Shown here piece by piece: positions 15,963 to 22,958 of a stretch of 64,000 nt of DNA. The stretch is taken from the NCBI GenBank assembly GCA_965205785.1, contig OZ242188.1, forward strand, positions 124,001-188,000. The letters are read 5' to 3'. How positions within the stretch are numbered: position 1 is the stretch's first letter; each line of letters opens with the position of its first letter. Origin of the DNA: BJGV01 sp965205785. GTDB lineage: Bacteria > Pseudomonadota > Gammaproteobacteria > Burkholderiales > Nitrosomonadaceae. Below the pieces are notes generated by a model. It saw only the letters and a program-made list of their open reading frames with translations, searched no databases and was not told the DNA's origin. Both the position numbers and the translations under genes were made by a program.

Positions 15963-18690
15963 TTTCTAAGCTGCCTGTGCGGCAGTGAACTCCCGTCAAG
16001 CCTTATGGTTGTTGAATCTTCATTTCTAAGCTGCCTGTGCGGCAGTGAACTTGGTGGAGATGGAACAACAAATGCTGTTAAATTTCTAAGCTGCCTGTGC
16101 GGCAGTGAACGAGGGGCAAATCTGTATGGCGCAGATTTGAGATTTCTAAGCTGCCTGTGCGGCAGTGAACTCTCAAATGAGAGGGGTGAACTTAAAAAGG
16201 ACTTTCTAAGCTGCCTGTGCGGCAGTGAACATAGTATCGAGCAGGTTTGCTCCGCGAAGATTTTTCTAAGCTGCCTGTGCGGCAGTGAACCACAACGGGA
16301 AATAGTCGGAACACCTGCGGAGTTTCTAAGCTGCCTGTGCGGCAGTGAACGTTATTCTAGTATTTCAGCTGGAACAGTATATTTTCTAAGCTGCCTGTGC
16401 GGCAGTGAACCACAAAGGGAAATAGTCGGAACACCTGCGGAGTTTCTAAGCTGCCTGTGCGGCAGTGAACATGCGGAAATCGGAGACATCACATGTTCAC
16501 TATTTCTAAGCTGCCTGTGCGGCAGTGAACTGTTGACAATCAGTCCGGCAGCGTAAGCGATATTTCTAAGCTGCCTGTGCGGCAGTGAACTGGGAAAGAG
16601 TTAGTAGTCATAACGAGTCCACTTTCTAAGCTGCCTGTGCGGCAGTGAACATTAAAAGAGGACGGCGACAATTTTAATGATGTTTCTAAGCTGCCTGTGC
16701 GGCAGTGAACTATAATTATAATCCTTTTCTGTTGCATTATTATTTCTAAGCTGCCTGTGCGGCAGTGAACAAGCTTGCCATCACGTGTGCTCATTGACGA
16801 TCTTTCTAAGCTGCCTGTGCGGCAGTGAACAAATTGCAACAGATAGTTTGATAATTAATAGCTTTCTAAGCTGCCTGTGCGGCAGTGAACTACCAAACGC
16901 AGTGTTTAATACTTTCATGCGTTTTCTAAGCTGCCTGTGCGGCAGTGAACCGATAGTTGTTCCTGCGTCGCTAATCCATTCCTTTCTAAGCTGCCTGTGC
17001 GGCAGTGAACACTTAAGGCAGCCTTAGTTCCTGTCGTAATTTTTTCTAAGCTGCCTGTGCGGCAGTGAACGAGCTTATGAAAGCGACTAAATTTTTGCCT
17101 TTTTTCTAAGCTGCCTGTGCGGCAGTGAACTGGTGCGGCGTGCTTGCAGTAGAGAAAGATAATTTCTAAGCTGCCTGTGCGGCAGTGAACATTGCAGACT
17201 TTTCTTATGTTGATAAGAAAACTTTCTAAGCTGCCTGTGCGGCAGTGAACTGATCACTAATATCAGTAACTCCTCCGGCGACTTTCTAAGCTGCCTGTGC
17301 GGCAGTGAACAGTCTGTGAAAAGATCATTGGTTCCGGCGGCCTTTCTAAGCTGCCTGTGCGGCAGTGAACCACATCGCACCCTGCACCTGCGCCATATGA
17401 TCTTTCTAAGCTGCCTGTGCGACAGTGAACTTCCTAAGCTAATTAATTTTACAGTTTTAAAATTTCTAAGCTGCCTGTGCGGCAGTGAACACCCCGAAGA
17501 CTCAACAACCATAAGGCTTTCCTTTCTAAGCTGCCTGTGCGGCAGTGAACGCTGCGAGGGATTGATGATGAAGAAATTATCTTTTCTAAGCTGCCTGTGC
17601 GGCAGTGAACCGGACAACTGCGTAGCTTGAGCAATAGCTAAATTTCTAAGCTGCCTGTGCGGCAGTGAACACCTTCAGCACCACTTGGTGAATTAATAAT
17701 AATTTCTAAGCTGCCTGTGCGGCAGTGAACTTTATCGTGTACGATCGCCAGAACTCAAGGCTTTTCTAAGCTGCCTGTGCGGCAGTGAACTATAATTATA
17801 ATCCTTTTCTGTTGCATTATTATTTCTAAGCTGCCTGTGCGGCAGTGAACGCTGCGCGGGATTGATGATGAAGAAATTATCTTTTCTAAGCTGCCTGTGC
17901 GGCAGTGAACGCTGCGCGGGATTGATGATGAAGAAATTATCTTTTCTAAGCTGCCTGTGCGGCAGTGAACTCTTGCGTTTCTTTTCTTTGCAGTACTTGA
18001 TTTTTCTAAGCTGCCTGTGCGGCAGTGAACTCTATTTCGCTCTGCATGACAGAATAGAAGAATTTCTAAGCTGCCTGTGCGGCAGTGAACGATCAAACAT
18101 CACCGCCAACAATGGTCACTGATTTCTAAGCTGCCTGTGCGGCAGTGAACTATATGGATAATCTTTTTCTGTTGCATTATCATTTCTAAGCTGCCTGTGC
18201 GGCAGTGAACAAAGATAATTTTTTCGTGTAACAGAAGTAGTCTTTCTAAGCTGCCTGTGCGGCAGTGAACGTTTCGGACTGGCGCGCAATTGAGCGCGAA
18301 CCTTTCTAAGCTGCCTGTGCGGCAGTGAACTATTGACGATTAGTCCGGCAGCGTAAGCGATATTTCTAAGCTGCCTGTGCGGCAGTGAACGACGCTTAAC
18401 TGGCATGCCCGATCACCCTGATTTTCTAAGCTGCCTGTGCGGCAGTGAACAAATTGCAACAGATAGTTTGATAATTAATAACTTTCTAAGCTGCCTGTGC
18501 GGCAGTGAACTAGATAAAATTGCAAAAGAATCAGCAAGGATATTTCTAAGCTGCCTGTGCGGCAGTGAACGACTATTTATGCTGTAGCAATTATCGCGAT
18601 GTTTTCTAAGCTGCCTGTGCGGCAGTGAACACTTAAAAAAAGGATCGTTGGTTTATATTGATTTTCTAAGCTACCTGTGCGGCAGTGAAC
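15963..18690 (-). CRISPR. Type I-F CRISPR array, 46 repeats and 45 spacers
   Basis: A 28-bp repeat and 32-bp spacers recur in exact 60-bp register with no length change. Read on the minus strand the repeat begins GTTCACTGCC and ends CTTAGAAA, with a CTGCC/GGCAG hairpin, the standard I-F crRNA repeat cut by Cas6f. Transcription should run from 18690 towards 15963. Two repeats carry one change each: 17403-17430 (C9 to T) and 18663-18690 (C18 to T); both turn a G-C pair into a G-U wobble and keep the stem. Numbering spacers from 15991 upward, several form families: 6/8, 10/40, 13/31/37, 15/42 and 27/32/33, and spacers 1 and 26 overlap on opposite strands. Many spacers read as plausible coding fragments. 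Confidence 0.98.
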
Positions 18691-18807
18691 CGCTCTAAAA
18701 CGTAAAAAAATAAGTTACAACAAACACTTACTATTCAATTAGTTATAAAAACCAATGGAAATCAGATGTGTCGTAGCTGATTGATTTCAAATCAATTCTT
18801 ATAAGTA
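18691..18807 (-). promoter_or_regulatory. CRISPR leader
   Basis: This AT-rich 117-bp gap lies between cas6f and the first repeat, the usual place for a I-F leader that drives crRNA transcription and directs spacer insertion. An IHF-like site with one mismatch is visible at 18733-18745 (ATTCAATTAGTTA). A perfect palindrome, TTGATTTCAAATCAA, lies at 18781-18795. Confidence 0.7.
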
Positions 18808-19401
18808 TTAAAAATAAAGGTTAAACTCGGGTATTGTGGCGCCGCCTAAACTTAAACCATAAGAAGTGAATTTCCCTGATACTTTTTCTCTCACTATTTC
18901 TTTCCCGATAAATAATCTGAATCGCTTATTTTTTGACAAGCTATTCATGTTTATAAAAGGCAGTTTACTTTCCTGCTCTTTAAAATTATTAAATTGCCAC
19001 AATGCCTGTGCAAAAGATTCACCTTTTCGCATTGCTCGTCTGCGAGCCAAACGCTCGACATTGGTATCAAATTGCACACGTTTAAATCGAACGAATGTGG
19101 TGACAGACTCCGGAGTTTTTTTAATTGTTGTGCAGCGACTGTAATCGGTTAGACGATTTAACCATTTACCAATATCAAGTTGTTGTAATTGTGCCTGTGT
19201 TAATGCGAATAAACGTAATTTACTGCCTAGCGGAAAATTTTTATTGCCGTATTCTGGAAAAGAAGACGCAATAATAGAGTTCCCATTCAACGTCTGTTGC
19301 TCAACCAAGGCCAAATGAAGTTGCCCATAAACTTTTTGCCAAAGAAAACCAAGGTTGGCTTCGGCGTTTGGCAGCAAGGTAATATCGAGATAGAAGTTCA
19401 T
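18808..19401 (-). CDS. cas6f: CRISPR endoribonuclease Cas6f (Csy4)
   Basis: Cas6f cuts pre-crRNA at the base of the repeat hairpin and stays bound to the 3' end. The 197-residue protein has the catalytic His at residue 29 (GQLHLAL), matching H29 of the Pseudomonas enzyme, and an arginine-rich helix (RLARRRAMRKGESF, about 117-130) that binds the RNA stem. A glycine-containing C-terminal loop (YGLSLGGATIP) is also present. It follows csy3 by nine bases and is the last cas gene before the leader. It appears intact. Confidence 0.95.
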   Translation of the reverse strand: MNFYLDITLLPNAEANLGFLWQKVYGQLHLALVEQQTLNGNSIIASSFPEYGNKNFPLGSKLRLFALTQAQLQQLDIGKWLNRLTDYSRCTTIKKTPESVTTFVRFKRVQFDTNVERLARRRAMRKGESFAQALWQFNNFKEQESKLPFINMNSLSKNKRFRLFIGKEIVREKVSGKFTSYGLSLGGATIPEFNLYF

Positions 19402-19410
19402 TGCTATACC

Positions 19411-20445
19411 TCATTTATCACTTTCGCCAAATACACCGCCACGGACTAACACAGCCATAACATAGTGCTTATCTTCAGGTTCAAGTTCGCCACCTCTAGC
19501 CCAACTGTCAAAAAATGTATAAAAATCCTGTTTATTTTTCGGTGTACGGTAGGCTTTGCCAAGATTGGTAACTGCGCCGTAAGGCTCTATTGCGATAGGT
19601 CCAGCACTAGATTCTTCCTTGTCAAATTCCGGGTACCATGTATCGATAGTGCGCAGAGCGTTGCCAATTTTTTGTGAATGCATAGCTGCAATGTCATTAA
19701 CTGAGTAAAGAATTTTACTCTTTTTACCTTTGCCTTTGTCTAATAATAATTCTTCACTTGGATAGACCTCCTGTGCTTTCCCGACCTGTACAAAACAGGC
19801 GATCTCCAGTCGTAAGAAATCATTTGTACTGGCAAGTGCGGTTGCTATTCTTTCGCCTAATGAATTTACATCCTGGTCGGAGGATTGAAAATCGTGCCTG
19901 CTGTATTTGGTAGCGTCATATATCCACGATTGTTCGGAACCATTATTAATGGCTGTTACCTGAACCTCGATATTTTCGGCACCTACACGATTGCGCCATA
20001 AAAAACGAGCATTAGCTAAATTCATAGCATATCGTTTTCCTAACTCTGTAAATTTTTCTTGACTGACATATTTTTTTACTGCACTGGTATAGCTTTGTTT
20101 GAACAAAGTATTATTACAAGCCGAAGGTTGATCAACACCACCTAATACCTTTAAGGTAAAATATAGCTTTAATGTATCCTGATCAGCACTTAATGCACAA
20201 ACGTCCACTGTTTGTAAATTCGAATTTTCAACTTTGGCATCAAGTTTCATTGGATCCTTTGCAAATTCTTCAGAATCTTTTTTGTTAAATCGGTTTGAAA
20301 TGGTACCTCGCACCGATTTCTCAATCAACTTAAGAGATGTGACTTCTTTTTTATTTGCCCATGTAGTGCCATACATATAAGCATCTGATGGCACTAATTT
20401 CTTCTCAAATGCTAGTACGGATGCAATATTTTCTTTTTTAGCCAT
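19411..20445 (-). CDS. csy3: Type I-F Cascade backbone protein Cas7f (Csy3)
   Basis: Csy3 forms the helical six-subunit backbone that holds the crRNA spacer. The 344-residue sequence shows family features such as ASVLAFEKKLVPSDAYMYGT near the start, RFLWRNRVGAE in the middle and PYGAVTNLGKAYR near the end. Its length is normal for the family. It lies 15 bases after csy2 and 9 before cas6f in a compact operon. Confidence 0.95.
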   Translation of the reverse strand: MAKKENIASVLAFEKKLVPSDAYMYGTTWANKKEVTSLKLIEKSVRGTISNRFNKKDSEEFAKDPMKLDAKVENSNLQTVDVCALSADQDTLKLYFTLKVLGGVDQPSACNNTLFKQSYTSAVKKYVSQEKFTELGKRYAMNLANARFLWRNRVGAENIEVQVTAINNGSEQSWIYDATKYSRHDFQSSDQDVNSLGERIATALASTNDFLRLEIACFVQVGKAQEVYPSEELLLDKGKGKKSKILYSVNDIAAMHSQKIGNALRTIDTWYPEFDKEESSAGPIAIEPYGAVTNLGKAYRTPKNKQDFYTFFDSWARGGELEPEDKHYVMAVLVRGGVFGESDK

Positions 20446-20460
20446 GATATTTACCTTTTG

Positions 20461-21387
20461 TTAACAAGTTTGTAACTTAGATTGTTGGCAAAAATACAGC
20501 TTGTTATCAGCTGCCGCCTGATAGTACCAGAGAATTTCATTAATAGATTGAATCCGATAGGGCATTTTAAACTCACCCAAAGTGACAACACTTTCCGCAA
20601 AGCGATGGGGTGTATCTGGATCGCGTTGATTCTTCGCTTGCCCTAGCTCGGTTATTCCATGAAAGCCGGTGGCAATAGGGACTATCCATCCTGTTGTTTT
20701 GCGTTTACTCAACCAAGTAACATTACCATCATCATCCTGCTCGCAGCTGTGATGAACAGCTAGATAAGCCAATAGCGAATCAATAGCATCTTGTCCTTTT
20801 TCCATAGCATCTTTCATTAATTCCCGACGCTCGACGATGGCGTAGCCTGGCATCAATTTACGCATCAGTTTGTGTAAATCAGTATCATTACCCTCTTCTA
20901 TTTTTAGTGCTTTTGGTAAGTTGAAAGAGAGAATGTCGCCGCCTGCTATTTTCATGCCGCTATTAAGGTGGTGAGTAATTTTTTTCAATAGCAACTCTTC
21001 ACCATCCTTGCTGGCTCCTGAATATTCAATCAATAATGAAATATCCAAATGACAACGCGCCTCCTCTATAAAAGGAGAACGAACAGCATTCCCTTCAGGC
21101 TTATTTTTTTCCGACTCTGGTTTCAGCGGATTTCCCGTGCCAATAATAGAGTACTCATAATCATCCGCCCCTTTGTGGGTTTGCAGATTACACTCATGGC
21201 TTACAATAGCACTGGCATTAAATTTTAGTTCATAAAATTCGGTGTTCAGCTTTCTCTGCAAAGCGTGTACAGCACCCAGCCAAGATGTTATTGCAGGAAA
21301 ACCAATCGTAAAAGGACTAGAAAGCGCATTAGCATTTTGTACTTTAATATGTAACAGCAATAGTAGGTTTTTAATATCACCAATCAT
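20461..21387 (-). CDS. csy2: Type I-F Cascade protein Cas5f (Csy2)
   Basis: Csy2 pairs with Csy1 to form the tail that holds the crRNA 5' handle. The 308-residue sequence has the family pattern FTIGFPAITSWLGAVHALQR near the N-terminus and the conserved VPIATGFHGI and PHRFAESVVTLGEF segments near the C-terminus. It overlaps csy1 by four bases. It appears complete. Confidence 0.95.
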   Translation of the reverse strand: MIGDIKNLLLLLHIKVQNANALSSPFTIGFPAITSWLGAVHALQRKLNTEFYELKFNASAIVSHECNLQTHKGADDYEYSIIGTGNPLKPESEKNKPEGNAVRSPFIEEARCHLDISLLIEYSGASKDGEELLLKKITHHLNSGMKIAGGDILSFNLPKALKIEEGNDTDLHKLMRKLMPGYAIVERRELMKDAMEKGQDAIDSLLAYLAVHHSCEQDDDGNVTWLSKRKTTGWIVPIATGFHGITELGQAKNQRDPDTPHRFAESVVTLGEFKMPYRIQSINEILWYYQAAADNKLYFCQQSKLQTC

Positions 21388-22640
21388 TTTAATGCCTCTT
21401 TGTTTTGTGATACTATTACAGCAATTTTTAGGCGTTCTGCTTCACCGAGTTTGATTGCCTGTTTGCCTAATATTTTTTCATAAGTCAAAATTGTCCATCT
21501 TGATATCTCTTTGCTTAATTTATCTAACCATCCATCGGACTCTTCTCTTTCTTGTGAAAATCCATCACAAAGCCAGATTTTTTGATAGCTTTCTAATCCG
21601 GATGAGTCGGCATGATATTGCGCCTTTGCTACGGAGCGCACTGCCCACATTTTGTCAATTATGCAGTCAACCAGTTCCTGCAAACGGTAATCGCGACCTT
21701 CTCGGATGTTGATATTGTTATAATCTGTTTTTAATATTTTATGCAACTCACGGAAAATATTACAATAGTCTCGGTAGCGTAATGATTCTTTGAAGAAATC
21801 TTTTTTCGGAAAATAAATGGCACGTTTCTCTGTGTTGGGGGGTAAAGATTGTAATAAATACGTTTTACCGCCATTTTGGTTATTCAATACACTAATGTTT
21901 TGTGGTTTGGTGCCACCATATCCTATGGTTGTTAAATTAAATAACTCTGAAAATCCTTGGGCACTATACTCATTTTCTCGTTTAAACTTCCGAAGATACT
22001 TAGCTTCCTTAGAAAAACGAATAGCATCAATTCTCTCTTTCAGTTTATATATTAAACCGGAGTTTGTGAGCAAAGATAATTGGTGATAATCATTGCCCAC
22101 GGGGAAATAAACTTGTTTTATTTTAGAACTGGTTATGTCTTCCCCTTTAGCCTCAGTCATAGCAATAAAACCATCTTTAAGTTCTTGATACGACGCCGAA
22201 CTAATTGCTAGCAAACTTCGGGCAAATTCTGTATCTTGCTGAATATGTTGTAGTAATTGTCTGCCATCACTCAGTTTTAATGTTAAGAATTTATATACAT
22301 CCAAGGCCGCTGCATTACCTAATGCATCTGCTTCTACTGCCACGTTTCCACTTTTTAGAAAGCCATCAGCGGTAGATTCGAAATTCGCAACGACTGATTT
22401 AACATAGCCATTTTTGTTTTTTCGTGCGCTGGGATGGCTAAACGTACAGGGGTGTGTCGCTAGTGAAATTTGGCATGATCTCCTTGCAGCGTTTGGTAGC
22501 CATTGCACCAACGAGAATACCTTTTCGCATTCCGCTTTTAGCTCTTCAACCTCATATATTTCCATTGAGGATTTCATCTTTTTTTTCAGCCAAGTTTCTT
22601 TCCTATCTGTAAAGAAATCAGATATTGTGGAATCTAACAT
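21384..22640 (-). CDS. csy1: Type I-F Cascade protein Cas8f (Csy1)
   Basis: Csy1 is the large subunit that reads the CC PAM and recruits Cas2/3. The protein is 418 residues, near the usual length. Recognisable segments include WLPNAARRSCQISLATHPCTFSHPS near the N-terminus and GYGGTKPQNISVLNNQNGGK in the middle, both typical of the family. Unlike many I-F operons it is separated from cas3 by a 318-bp gap that contains degenerate repeats and possible promoters, so it may be expressed separately from cas1-cas3. Confidence 0.93.
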   Translation of the reverse strand: MLDSTISDFFTDRKETWLKKKMKSSMEIYEVEELKAECEKVFSLVQWLPNAARRSCQISLATHPCTFSHPSARKNKNGYVKSVVANFESTADGFLKSGNVAVEADALGNAAALDVYKFLTLKLSDGRQLLQHIQQDTEFARSLLAISSASYQELKDGFIAMTEAKGEDITSSKIKQVYFPVGNDYHQLSLLTNSGLIYKLKERIDAIRFSKEAKYLRKFKRENEYSAQGFSELFNLTTIGYGGTKPQNISVLNNQNGGKTYLLQSLPPNTEKRAIYFPKKDFFKESLRYRDYCNIFRELHKILKTDYNNINIREGRDYRLQELVDCIIDKMWAVRSVAKAQYHADSSGLESYQKIWLCDGFSQEREESDGWLDKLSKEISRWTILTYEKILGKQAIKLGEAERLKIAVIVSQNKEALK

Positions 22641-22710
22641 TAGAAAATCATCCTATTCGAAGACTATTAATAATAAGGCAGCACAAATATAGCACATAAA
22701 AGTAAGCCTA

Positions 22711-22740
22711 TGTATATTAATAATGCATTTTTTTATGCAA
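22711..22740 (-). promoter_or_regulatory. Candidate csy1 promoter
   Basis: On the minus strand TTGCAT (22735-22740) and TATACA (22711-22716) with 18 bp between them form a plausible sigma-70 promoter about 65 bp before the csy1 start. The region is AT-rich, so chance matches are possible. Confidence 0.3.
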
Positions 22741-22756
22741 GAAACAAAATACACCA

Positions 22757-22787
22757 GTGACTTATACTTGTAACTATTGGTATACTT
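22757..22787 (+). promoter_or_regulatory. Candidate promoter for the degenerate mini-array, with regulator-like half-sites
   Basis: GTGACT (22757-22762) and TATACT (22781-22786) with an 18-bp spacer make a plausible promoter pointing into the degenerate repeats, with a start expected near 22793. TATACTT occurs twice, at 22763 and 22781. The first copy extends to TATACTTGTAA, an 11-bp word also found in the xre operator at 12505-12515. Confidence 0.45.
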
Positions 22788-22789
22788 CG

Positions 22790-22922
22790 ATGCCGTGCCG
22801 CACAAGCAGTTAGAAATCACCTTTTTCAGGTTACGGCACAGCTGCCTAATTCTGCCGCACAGGAAGCTTAGAAACATACTTATTAACTAAATCAGTTTAC
22901 TGCCGGATAGGCAGCTTCTGAA
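22790..22922 (+). CRISPR. Degenerate inverted mini-array between cas3 and csy1
   Basis: Three copies of the I-F repeat lie here in the opposite orientation to the main array. Copy A (22790-22816) has lost one base and keeps TGCCGCACA and TTAGAAA. Copy B (22847-22874) matches 22 of 28 positions, including a perfect CTTAGAAA handle, with one mismatch in the stem. Copy C (22895-22922) keeps a perfect CTGCC/GGCAG hairpin but a changed 3' part. The intervening segments are 30 and 20 bases. A candidate promoter ends just before copy A. The layout resembles cas-regulating or CreTA-type crRNA-like genes described in other type I loci, or it may be a dead array. Similarity to the repeat is direct; the role is inference. 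Confidence 0.65.
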
Positions 22923-22958
22923 CAGGTTGTAATTCGGTAACGGATTCTACTTCTTACA

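Noticed and set aside
15963..18690. Long open frames on both strands through the array, with peptide repeats such as FLSCLCGSE or SLPHRQLRK
   Set aside because: They arise because repeat plus spacer is 60 bases, a multiple of three, so a frame open in the repeat is often open throughout. They are not proteins.
22723..22773. A 16-residue frame upstream of the mini-array as a CreT-like toxin
   Set aside because: It is short and lies in AT-rich DNA where such frames are frequent. It cannot be supported without transcript data.
22653..22877. A 74-codon minus-strand frame between cas3 and csy1
   Set aside because: It reads through the degenerate repeats (FLSFLCGR resembles the array peptide), has no family resemblance, and overlaps the csy1 control region.
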